From: Anaeramoeba flamelloides
Lineage: Eukaryota; Metamonada; Anaeramoebidae
DNA: 64,000 nucleotides
NCBI GenBank assembly: GCA_027625915.1
Contig: JANTQA010000048.1
Span: forward strand, 434,001 to 498,000
Reading direction: 5' to 3'
Shown piece after piece: positions 35,728-48,600 of this stretch (its first letter is position 1; the number at the start of each line of letters is the position of its first letter). The position numbers and the translations under genes are program-made. The notes under the pieces are model-generated. The model was not told where the DNA came from. It saw only the letters and a program-made list of their open reading frames with translations, and ran no database searches.

Positions 35728-38700
35728 CTATAAATATAAATAAATAAATTAAGTTAGAAGGAATTAATAAATAACAAAGGTTAAATGGTTAATATAGATT
35801 AATGAAATAAAAATTAAATAAAGACTTTTTGAAAATAAGTAACACTCCAATTTTGTATTTAGAAATTTTTTTCTTTAATATTTAATTTGGTGATGTAAAG
35901 ATTAAAAAATCACTGAATATTGCAGTATAATATTGAAATTGTAACATTAGATTTCTGGAAAAATCTTGTAAATAATAAGTTTTTAATAGATATGGTAATC
36001 GATAAATTTTGAAATTAGAGTGATAATTTTGGAGTTTGTTAATTTATGAATTCAAAAATAAATAAACTTTTTTTGTTGGATCCTTAAATTTGTACTAAAG
36101 CGTTTAGATCGCTTCTTCATGATTTGTTCTTAATACTTTTGCTAAATTAATCAGGATTTTTTTTATTTGTTGTTGGTTCCAGATTTTTATTGTATAAACT
36201 CTTTTAGTTTTTTCTTTTGTTGAAAAATTAAACTGATCTTTTAAAAATTTCAGAATTAATAAAAGGTAAAATTACTAAAGATAGTTGTGGATCGAAATAT
36301 TTTTTGTTTTTAAATTTACTTAGTTTGACGATCTTTCATTTGTTTCGAATAAAATCAATAATTAAATTTGTTAATAAGTCATTCTAATATGAATTAATTT
36401 AATTTTTTCGAGAAAAAAATGAAACACAACACTACAAGGAAAAAATAAATTCTGGAAATTAAAGTTAGCCATAACTACATATTGGATTTCAGTTATACAT
36501 CTTTTAAAACCTTTTTTTTCAAAGTTATGATAATTTTATGTAATTAAAAAAAGATAGCTATTGAACTCATTAAAATTCGAATACCGCCTTTTTCAAAATT
36601 ATCGACTTTTGAAAAAAACACCTATTTTTGGAGTATTTTTTTTTTTGAAATAAGTAACAACGAATAAATTTTTGATTGAACATTAAGAAAGAAAAAAGAA
36701 TAAATGTTAAAACAATTTGTAAAAAAAAAACAGGGAATATATATTAAAACTCAAAAAATGGAAAAAAATAAAATGATAAAAAATATTCTAAAAATAGAAA
36801 AAAAATCATTTTTTCAATTTAATTTAGCAATATCTTTTGAAAGAAATATTTGGTTGTATTTAAAAATTAAAAAATATGATTCTTTTTAGACTATTTAAAA
36901 AAATATATTTAAAAAAATAATCTCTCTACTAAGTCAAATAAAAATTTCAAAAATTTTACAATTAAAAATGAAAAAAATATTAAAGTTTTCATTTTTTTTT
37001 GCAATTCCCATGAATATCTAATAAAGTTGTAAACCTTTTTCAAAATTGTTATGGATAATAATGTTTATTATGTGAGTATATTTTAAAAATACAAAAATAG
37101 GAGAGTTTTTTTGAAAAAATTTTCCGAGTTATGAAGAGATAACAAAATAGAAATTAGGAATTTGTTTTGCCTTTTTTTGTTTCATCATAAAGGAGAAATT
37201 TTGAAATTAAATTTTAATTTTTTTCAAAAAATTTAATAAATATGATGGATATTCAATAAGAACACTCTTCAGAATAATACATAATTAATAATAATTTAGA
37301 TTATGAAAGGTTGGTTCGTTTCAAAAATAACTAGATTAAAAATAATTATGATCATTAAATATTTTCTGTTTTTTTCAAAGTGGAAAATTTTAATTTTAAT
37401 ACTTGGTACTTTTGTAATCTTTAAAATAACAAAAACCCTCAATTTTTTTTTTATTCAAGGATCCATTTTTAAACTAAACCCCAATTCAAAATTTTTAACA
37501 CACGAAAATTCAATTTTTAAAAAAAAAAATCTTAATTAATGGATTCTAGAAGAAATACCAAATTAGAACCATTCACTAATTGAAATGTTAGCATATGTTT
37601 ATAAATTATAAAGCCCACAAAACAAAAAAATAAATAATTATCAAAACGAATAAATTAAGGGTGTGTTCAAAATTTTGAAGATGGGCAAAACAAAAAAATA
37701 TATTGCTAAATTTGTTTATATTCTATTAAGAATATTGATCGATCAAAGGTTAGATACCATCAAGTAATTTTCTTTGGGTTCTTCTATTTTAAACAACTCA
37801 ACTTTTACCTAATATCAACTGTTGGAAAAAAATTTTTTGATCTAACGAAACAGGTGACATAATTCAAAAAATGAAATGCAAACAAAAAAATCAAAAAGAC
37901 GAAAAAATGATTTTCATATTTTATAAAAATCAAATTTATTTCCAATTTCCAGGAAATTGTATTACTATGATTCTTTGAACTGCTTTAACTGTGTGGAAAA
38001 TTTTGAAATTTAGTTTATTTGGTTTACTTTTGTTATTCGATATTTGGAAAAACAAATTTTCGGTCAAAGTTAAACTTTAAATTTACTTTTTTTTTCAGTT
38101 ATCATTTTTTTTCAAAGATCCAAGACTTTCGTTAATTTATTTAAATCAAATCTTCTGAATCTCTTCCCAAAAAAAAATGTTGGTATTAAGTTTTCTTTTT
38201 TTGCAAAAAACAAGTATTTTTGGTTAAAAAATTGTGTTTTAAAAAGTATGAAAAAAACGATATTTTACCTCTATTAAAAATTAGAAAAATGAATTTGTTT
38301 TTAATTTTAAATCACAGAAACCACAGAAATCACAGAAATCACAGAAATCACAGAAATCACAGAAACCCAAAAACTTCGAATTTACGATAATTACAAAGTT
38401 TAGTATTTTTCAGATATCACAAATTCAGAATTAGTAAAACACCAAAGTGATTAAATTGGCTTGTTGAAAAGAAAAAATCAAAAATTTCGTCAAAATTTAA
38501 AATTCATGTGATTTGCTTTTTCAAAAAGAATTAAAATTATAATGATATTTTTTTTTAACTATTAGAATCAAGATCTTTGTAGATCTTTGCTATTTTATTA
38601 TTTTAAAGTTTGGTTTGTAAAAGTAAGCAAACTTGATTAAAAGAATGACTAAAAAATTTTTGTTTTTAAAAATTATTTTATTTTTCTTTTTTTGACTTCT

Positions 38701-41700
38701 AAAACTTTTTTAAAGACTAAGTTTTGAAGATCTTAATGCTTTTTCAAAATTAATGATCTGGATTCAGGTTAATTAATGAAGGATTTTTTTAATTTTCCAT
38801 CAAAACATAATAAAATTTCGAATACAATTTCCCTTCAGTTTTATTTTTAAATAAACAGAGTAAGATAAATTTTAGAAGAGAGACCAAAAAAGGATTCTAA
38901 GACCTTTCGCATTTGTCATTTTATGTTGATGAAAATTCTGAAAATGCAAATTTAAATATCCTATAGAATTTCCTTTTGGTTTTGAACATGAAGAGTCAGA
39001 TAATTTGATACGAGATAAAAAAATGGATTCTAGATCTTTCATATTTGCTATTTTATTTTTCATGGCATGGAAAATTATACTTTGAATTTTCGTATTTTAT
39101 TTTCACTGAGCCTTTTCTGAAAATTAACGGAGATTTGTTATTTTTTGATCTAAGAGAGTATCCCCAAAGATAGAACCAATTGAAAAAATAACAGGTTGTT
39201 GAGAGATTATTTAAACCGTTACCATTGGAAAAAACAGTTTCTAAAATGGAATAGTAACATAACCTTAAATTTATTCTTCGCCAAAATTAAAGTCAAGATA
39301 ACTTAATAAATATTTACCTCCAGGTAATTTTCTCAATTCTTTTTGAATATTAGACAAACTTTTCTTTTTTATATCAATCTCCCGAATATGACAAAATATT
39401 TAATTTCGAAAATTTGTACAATAAAAACTGAAAAGGAAAGATAAAAAAAAAAAAAATGATTTCTCAATATTTATTAAAGTTAAAATAGAGGATTTGTTTG
39501 ATTTATTTAATTATTTTCAAGTATGATAATGACTATGTATGAACCGAATTTTCGTTCACACCAAATATTTTAAAATCAAACAACGTTGATTTTCTGAAAT
39601 TCAAAACTTTATGTTTTACTAAATTATTTATAAGGGGCGAGTTTTAACAACTTTTAAGATAAAAGCCTGGAAAAAATTCATTGAAAGGAATATTATAATA
39701 GAATGATCAAAATATTGATTTATTTTAAAATTAAAGTTTTGAATCGTTCTTGTTCTGAAGAAGACAGTAAAAAAATATGACAAAACAAAAGAAATCAATA
39801 AAAAAAAATGTAAAAAATAATCTGACTTTATCTCGTCAAAATTGAAGGTTGATATATGTCCTTAATATAAAAAAGTACTATTTTTTTCTTTTTAATATTT
39901 TTCGAAATCTAGTTTATAACTTAATTCAATTAACCACGGAGTTAAAATTTTTTCGAATAAAAACACTCTAGACTTTGAAATATTGAAATTATTTTTTGAA
40001 ATTACTGTGCACTTTTTTTTTTGACAAATTGGGGCTGAGAAAATATAAAAATCAAAGAATAAGTTAATAGATTAAATTGGAGTATTTTTCCAGAGAGTTT
40101 ATCCTTTTTAAATTACTTTTTTTTTTATTTTTACCATTTAAAAATAAAAAAACATTTGAGGACCAAATTAGTGCCTATGTGAAAATAAAATTCCCTTTAA
40201 TTTTAAATTTGTTTTAGTAAATGAGTTAAAATAAGATATAGTATATAAAAATATACATAATTTCAAGTTTGAATTCAATGATTTTGACAAAAAACGTTTT
40301 TTTTTTTAAATTTAAATGGGAACTAAATTTTTTTATATTTTTTAATTTATTATTTTTATTTTTTTAATGGAGGGTCTCAATGTTTTATCAGAAGTGGCCA
40401 CAGAAAGACTGAATATAAATATTAATGAAAGAAATAAACCAACTTTAAAAAGAAAATTTGAGTCTGTTGAAAATACAGCTGGTAAATACAAAATTCAAAA
40501 GAAGTTAACTTTTCATAATAAAAAAATTCTTTTGAAATTCAAAAGCCGAAAGTCTGATATTATTAATAATTTAATAGAGTCAAATGATCTATTTGGGGAG
40601 TTACTCGATAAATTAAAGAAGAAAGGTTGGTTTGAAAAGTGTCAGGAAGTTGAAAATAAAATTAATTTTTGTAAAGGGTTTACCAAAAAATAATTGCGAA
40701 AAGATTTCAATCATTGATTCTTTCAATCGTCTAATGGATGGTGAATTAAAACAAAAATTGATTAAAATAATTAATGATGAATTCCAAAAAAAACAAATTA
40801 ATGAAAAGTTTTCGAATCAAGAGTTTAACAAATTTTTTGCAATCTTCTTAACAATGGGATTATGCCCACAACCCAATTTAAAGTATTATTGGAAGGAAAA
40901 TGATTTCATCTATGGAAATAAATTAATCAAAATTTTATTATCAAGAAATCGTTTTTCGCAAATTCATTCATCTTGGAGATTCAGTAATTCAGTCACAATA
41001 GATGAAATATTAGATCTCATACAATCAAAATTCCAAAAGGAATGGGAAATTGGTTCTCATGTAACTTTAGGTGAAACAATTATCAAGTTTTTTGGCAGAA
41101 TTTTTTTTAGTGTGAAAATCCCAAGAAAGCCTATTTCAACGGGTATCAAGGTTTGGACTTTATGTGACAACACAACATATGTTTATTCTTGGAGCCTTTA
41201 TAAAGGAATTTATGAAGAAGTTTATAAATTAGTATTGCGAATGGCAAAAACTCTTCCAATTCAAAACAAAAAAATTTTTTTTTTCCACATTTTTGGAGAT
41301 TCTTATTTTGGGTCAGATAAAATAACAGAGGACTTGCATAAGTTGAAAGTCAACTTTTCATTTCTTTGTAAATCGGATAGACCCTCTTATCTATTCAAAA
41401 AGGGGTTAAATCCAATTTTAGAAAAAGTTAAATGGAAAACTCTAATTAATGATAAAAATAATCCAAAATACTGTGTTACAAGTTTCAAAGATATTAATAA
41501 AAGAGGGTTTACTTGTGTCAATATTATTACAACAAATTTTGATGATAGTACAAAAGAAATAGAAAGACGAAATTTTAAAGATAGAAATCCCAATAACCGT
41601 AAAAAAATTTTTTTGGTCAACAAACCACAAAATATTGTTGAGTATGGGAATAATATGGGGTTTGTTGATAAAGCCAATCAATCTATTAATAAAAACCTTT

Positions 41701-44700
41701 TTAAACATAAACATATGTCTTGGAAAAGATGTGTTTTATATTTCTTTTTTAAAGTACTAGTTCATAATTCAAAAATTATTTATGAAACAATCAACAAAAC
41801 ACACATTTCGATAACAGACTATATTTATAGATTAGCTTTAGACCCGGCTAAAATCAAAAGATGTAATCTAGATAAACATATTTTATTAAACAAACAAAAG
41901 AAAAAACATTGTTATTTTTGTCGAAAATTTTTTAAAAAAAGAAATAGTACCACATTGAAATGCTCAAATTGTAATTTACCTTTACATCGTAACTGTTTTT
42001 ATAAATTACATTTTCAAAACTATCAAATATAAATAAATAAAATTTAAAAAAATATATATATAAATAAATATATATTTACTTTTTTACTCTTTTTTTGAAT
42101 TTAAGTATATTTATTCATTTAGACTCTTAATTAAGATACTCTAAATTTGATAAATTGTTAAAGAATGATACAATTATCAATTTACTGTTTTATCTTAGCT
42201 TTCCAATTTTAGTGCTTTTTGGGTCGTAGGGACATATTATAATTATAATTAATAACTAGCCTTATTAATGTTAAATTATAATTTTAAAAAATTTAATTAT
42301 ATCTCAAATCTTTTATAACGAAGAGTCAAATTAAGGAAACAATTTTCTTTTTTAATTGAAATGGAAATATATTTTTAACTTCTAATTGCGATAAAAGAAT
42401 ATTTTGGGGTATTGAAAAAAAAAGAAAAAAAAAAATTCATTTATTAATTAGAAAATGAGTATGTATAACTATTGTATCTCAAAAAATGATTTATTACAAG
42501 TATTACCCTATATGGTTTTGTTTTTTTATTTTTATTTTTTCTTTTCTTTTTTTCTTCAGGTTGTCAAAGAGGAGTGATTTAAAGTTTCAATGAGTGCTGT
42601 GGTTTTGTTATTTTGTTCTGAAAATGTAAAGTGATTTCATTATCAATAACAAGATTTTGGAGAATTTCACGTTATGTGTTTTTTATTTTGAATTAAAAAA
42701 GAGATGTAAAATCAAAGATGATTTTATTCTTTTCTTTTATATTCAAAAAAAAAAAAAAAACACCGTTTTCTTTTTTCGAAAAAGAAATAGAATGAAAAAA
42801 AATTAATTAAATTCTTATTTTTGTTGTAATTGATTGAATTGACATCGTAATTTATTTAATTTTAAGACATAAATTCAAAATATTGATTATAATTAAGTAA
42901 AAAAGTAATATAAAGTAATGATATAGAAACTAAAATTCAAAATTTTTGGTTTAGTTAAAGTAGTAAAAATAATAACATGTCTGTACTATAATTCTATTTA
43001 ATTTGGAAGTGATTTTGATTTTTCCAAAATATTTTTAAAAAATTAAATCATTTTTTTGTTGTTGTTTTCATTTAGCTTTTCTTACCAATTACGTAATCCT
43101 TTCCCTGAGATCTGAAAAATTTTTTCGAATGATTAATATTAATTTACTTCTTCTTTCTTTTTAAAATAAATAAATAAATTTAAGTCTCAAACTTTTGATC
43201 AATCAATATTTGTTTGAGAAATTTGAACAAATTAGCCAATATAATTTTTTTGTTGTTTTCACTCCAAAATTAAATCATTTTTTTAATTTTGAAAATTATT
43301 TTGTATTTGTTTTGTGGTTGAAGATAATGAGAAATTAATTGTAACGATTATAAATTAGTTGATAGTTCTAATTTGGTATTTCATCAAAAAATTTATTAAA
43401 TCCGATTTTTTTTTTCAAAAATCTAATTTCGGTGTTTCAAAAATTTTGTACTGAAGTTGAGATAATAAAATCTTTTTCAGTTAAAGGGGCACATTTTTAT
43501 GGAAGAAATAGAACATATTCTATGAGTTTTATACAATATTCTTTTCAAAATAAATTTTCAATTTTTAGATAAGAATCGTCTTTTTTTCCTTATTTTTTCT
43601 ATTTTGTTTTTTGCTTTTTTTTTTGTTTTTTCTTTTTTTTTTTTTCTTCTTTTCTTTTTTATTTTTAAAATTAACTTTGAAAAAAAAAATCCATTGAAAC
43701 TCCAAATTAACATTAAGAAAATTGTGGATTGGTAATTCCTTTGAAAATGTTAATATTTAAAATTAAAAAATATTATTTTCAACAATTTTAATTTCCTAAA
43801 GAAATTGAGAATTTTGCAAAAGATGTTGCAATGAAAGAGACCCAAAATTTTTTTTTAACATTTTATTTTTTTCGAAAATTATTAGTTTGTTCAGTTATTT
43901 CTTTTATGAATATCAACTCTAATTTGAAGTTTAATTATTTCTCTTATTTCCAAACAATCGTCCGTTGGTTGATTCCGGAAAAAAATTGAATTTTTCATTT
44001 TTAGCTGGTTACCTTTGAGTTAAATGTAGTTTAATTCATAATTATTAATAAAAAAAATAAACAATGTAAATTCGAATTTGATAAATAACAAAGTAGTGAT
44101 TTTTTTTTTTTTTTTTTTGGCTTTGTGGTTATTAGACCACATTCAAAAATACTTTTTTAGGAAAAAATGCGATCCATTCAAAAAATTATTCGATAAATTC
44201 CTTTATTAAGAGTATCATCCAAAAAAAAAAAAAAAAAAAAAAAAAAACAATAATAATGATGAATGTTCACTGGGTAAAAATGATTAAATTCAATACAGAT
44301 TTCCTTTTTTTGAATAGCTTGTTGATTAAATTTTTATATTTGTTTTAATTATTACCAAAAGAATGTGGATTAAAATATAAAATTGATGGTAAAAATATTA
44401 AATAAATAATAAAATAAAAACCAAACCATATCCTTTGGAAGAATTATATCGACTTCTACAAAATAATTTTGAGCAAATTGATAAGCTTTTACTTTATCAA
44501 CACCTTGTATAATTTCGTTGTGTGTCATTACTAAAAAGGTAATTCTATTGAGAAAATCCATTGGAGCACCTTTTCCAATTAGCAGCATAATATTTTCAAA
44601 CATTGTTTTGGCCCAATTAAATAAAATTAAGCCAGAGATTAACATTGCTCCCACAAGATCAAACCACCAAACTAAATAGGTACCAATTAAAGCCATTATT

Positions 44701-45604
44701 ATACCAAAGAAATTTGACCATACGTCATTTCTATGGTCATCAGCTAAAGCCTTTACCAAATCTTGTTTTGATTTTCTACAGAGTAGCCATAAAAAGAATT
44801 TGACAACGACTGTGGCAATTAAGATGATCAAAGCAAATTGCCCAAGTGTTACGTCGGTCTTTTTTGCAATTAAGTCCTGAATGGCGCTCAAAATAACTTG
44901 ACATGCAACTGTTGACATTACCGCAGAAAAAACTAAAATTCCCACAGGCTCAAATTTGCCTTTTCCAATTGGGAATTTAAATTGATCCTTATATGATGTC
45001 CGGTGTATCAGTATATCTGTGATGAAGATGATGAGCCCTGCAACTATATCTAAAACAGAGTCTACCATACTTGCTAACATTGTTAAGGACTCTGATTGAA
45101 GAGTGGCAATAATTTTCAATATTACCAAAATAATATTCACAGAAAAGGATAATCTAACCATACGTTTAGAATGCTCTGCTACTTCTTCTAAATATTTTTC
45201 TCTTTCTTCTCTTTTTTCTTCAAAGGAACTGGTCTCTTCTAAATCATTTTGAAATTGCTGCCTTACTTGTGTTTGTCTTAGATAATATTTTTTGACACTT
45301 TTTGACATCTTTTTGTTTGCTTTTGGATGTGGCTCCACTTTATTAAATTGTGCCAAATCAGAGATCATGTCTTTGGGGCATTGCTGGGTTTTGTGAACAA
45401 GCAATTTATTTAATGAATTGCCTTGTGAGCAAATTATACATTTACGAGATAAAAGTTCTTTATCATCTAAATTTTTGAATGTTATATAATGTCCACAAGT
45501 GAAATGTGCATGTGATTCGATTGGTGCCTTTTGTAACGTTTATTATGATAATTAAAGTCAATTATTTGTGAAAGTAGTATATTAATATATGTATGTATGT
45601 TTAA

Positions 45605-45686
<82 letters not shown>

Positions 45687-48600
45687 TAATATGTAGGTTT
45701 TTTGAATTTAAAATACTGAAATTTATTTTTTTTTAGAATCAAATTTTTGGTTTTATTTTTCCAATAATTAAAAATTAATTGACGAAATTTGTGTTTTTCA
45801 ATAAAAGTTTTTTTGAGAAATGAAATAGAAACAATTTAAGATATTCAAGAATTATATTTAATAAAATGTGTATCTTTTTTGTTTTTTGTTTTTTGTTTTT
45901 CTTCAAAATTAGCTTTTCGATATCAAAAAATATTCAGAAATTTTCGAAAAAATCCATTTGAATTTTGAAGAAATTTCAGAAACAAAATTAATTATTATTT
46001 TTTGAATTAAGATTTAATTTTTTTTAAGAACTATCTTTCAAATTGAAAATCTGTTTTCTATGTGATCTAATAAGTATTTAGGGGTTGGTAAATCTCATAA
46101 ATTTTTGTCCAGTTAGATCTAAAAAGGAAAAAATGAAATATTTTTCCAAAAATTGTCTGTCCTCGATTCTATGATATTAAAACATGAAAACAAGAGTTGG
46201 GAAAGAACCAGCTTTTTGAGAAAATTTCCTTCCTATGTGAAAAGGTCATACTCTAAGAACTTGTTAATAATTTTCTAATCAATTTTTTTAATGTAGTCTA
46301 ATAGTTTACAGGGTATGTGCTTTTCATATAGAAGGTCAAAATTGAGAAAAATGGTAAAAAATTTCAAATTATTGTTTGTTATTTTCTTGGTGAGGTGAAA
46401 ATCTACTAAAAGCTTGCCAAATTCTTTGCTATTGTATAGAATTCATCAAAATTCACATTTTCGAAAAAAAGTTGTTTTTTTTTTCTTTCAACAATCAACA
46501 AAGTTTTTTCAAAATAAAAAAATTAACTAATTTTCATAACTTTAATTTTCATTTAGATCGTTGGATGCAAAATCCTTCAAAACCTTTCCCACATAACCCT
46601 AATCCAAATTTGTCTTCAAAATAACAAGGGAGTTTTGAGAGAAACAATCCAAACAAAAAAAATTGTCAACAGAAATATAAATCAAATGTTTTGGAGTTTT
46701 TGGTAGAGAGATTCTGTTCAAAATTATAAAATAGATTAAATACTATCTCGCAAAAGTATTGTTGTGTACTTCAATCAAAGAAAAAACAAAAAGAATCAAC
46801 CAAACCCAAAAACTTTAAGAGAAAACCACAACCCCTTTCTGAAATTAATTGTTTTGATTTCTGAAGAGATTGGAACAATACAAGTAAACTAAATTCCAAA
46901 AATTTTGACACAGTTTAAACAGTGGAAAAAACATCATTATTGCACTTTAAATTCAATTTGGAAATAATTTTGATTTTACAAACTATTTCATTTTTTGTCT
47001 TTTTCGGTTTTGTTTTCATTTCCTTTTTTCCAGTTACGTAATCTGTTTCGTTAGATCTGAAATTTTTTTTCAATGGTTGATAGAAGGCTAGTGTTGAGTT
47101 TGTTAAATTGGGAAATAACATACAATTGGTAGATGGTATCTTAACATTTGATCGATCAAACAATTTTTGGTGAAATTTCAACAAATTTACCAATATATTT
47201 TTTGTTTTCCGCTTGTTTTATTATTTTGGATACACACCTGTTTTTATTGAGTTTTATATTGTTTTCTTTTATTTGGATTAAAATGATTACTTATAAAAAC
47301 ATTAATACTGGGATTACTTAAATGTTGTTTTATATTAGGTTTGGAAAAATAGAATAAATTGGGACTTTTTTTGCCTTTTTTTGATTTTAGGTGTGACCAA
47401 ATTTTTGGAATGGGGTTTAATTTAATGGTCAAAACTCATAGAAAATGCGATCTTCAAAAATTAGGGTTGTTTATTGAATGTTTGAAATGATCCTCATTTT
47501 TTTAGTCAAGAAAATGGTGATTATTTTTCTTTTTCATTCTCACGTTTCTTAATAAGGGTATTTGAGTTTCGGTATCTAAAAATTTCTTCTGAATTTTACA
47601 TAAAAAAAACAAAAAATGATTTTTTGATCCAAATTGGAGAAGATTTCGAGAAAATGGCTCTGTGTTATAAATGAGATTGGATCAAAAAGTCTTTGAGACA
47701 ACCTGGTAAATTGTCAACGTAGTTGTTAAAGATGAAAAAGAAGTGACGAAAATCTTATCCCATTTGAAATTCAAATAGAAGCCATTTAATATTCGTTAAT
47801 TCGATTTTTAATTCACGAAAAATTTTCACAACAAAGAAGGTGAATTTGGGAAAATAAATTTTATTTTGATTTTAAACAAGAAAATATGTCCCTACGACCC
47901 AAAAAACACTAAAAATGAAAAACTGATCAAATACTTTCCATTTAATACAATTAAAAAAACAAAATGAAAAAATAAAAATAAATAAAGTTTCAATTCAGCT
48001 TTTTCTTGAAAACATTTTTTGCCAAAATCATTGAATTCAAACTTGAAATTATGTATATTTTTAGATACACTATCTTATTTAAACTCATTTACAAAAACAA
48101 ATTCTAAATTATGGGGAATTTTCTTTTCACAAAAGGCACTAATTTGGTCCTCAAATGTTTTTTTTAGTTTTAAATGGTAAAATAAAAAAAAAGTTCTTTA
48201 AAAGGATAAACTTTCTGGAAAAGTATTCTAATTTAATATATTAACTTATTCTTTGATTTCAAGCTTTTCTCAACCCAAATTTTTCAAAAAAAAATAAAAA
48301 AGTGCACATTAATTTCAAAAAATATTTTCGATATTCAAAAGTTGAGAGTGTTTTTATTCTAAAAAAAATTATCACAGTGTTTAATTGAATTAAGTTATGT
48401 TCTTAATTTCGAAAAATATTAATCACAAAAAAATAGTGCTTAATTTTATTAAGGACATATTAATTTGATAAAAATAAAAAATCTGACGACAAGAAAAACA
48501 AAAAGTGATAAAACTAAAAAAAACGCCACACTGAATCCAAGAAGTTCGTCAAGATATTATTGAACTCACCAATTAAAAATATGCCTAAAATATTATTTGT

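Larger units (their letters stand above)
35728..44426 (-). other. CDF intron 2, 8699 bp, transposon-filled
   Basis: Donor GTTTGG, acceptor TATAG. On the opposite strand it contains a complete piggyBac-type element (39858-42233). It also holds two partial R3 copies (37640-37915 and 42945-43290), a dispersed repeat (37013-37134), a nonamer tandem repeat (38313-38366) and a 27-base A run at 44221. The remaining sequence shows nothing recognisable. Confidence 0.82.

Noticed and set aside
38313-38366. Possible CRISPR-like array
   Set aside because: Contiguous 9-bp units without spacers in a eukaryotic intron; a simple tandem repeat.
40684-40695. Programmed +1 frameshifting or a Euplotes-type code
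   Set aside because: No other gene in the window shows frame changes, and TAA and TAG end normal genes. A local indel in the A run is the simpler view, though kept as a check in the findings.
43473-43870. Further R7 copy (TTTTTCAGTTAAAGGGGCACA at 43472)
   Set aside because: One end resembles the R7 terminus, but I could not find a matching inverse end or enough interior similarity.
46915-47432. Minus-strand frames of 62-92 residues
   Set aside because: They fall within the R3 copy in CDF intron 1, and frames in equivalent positions of other copies are not preserved.
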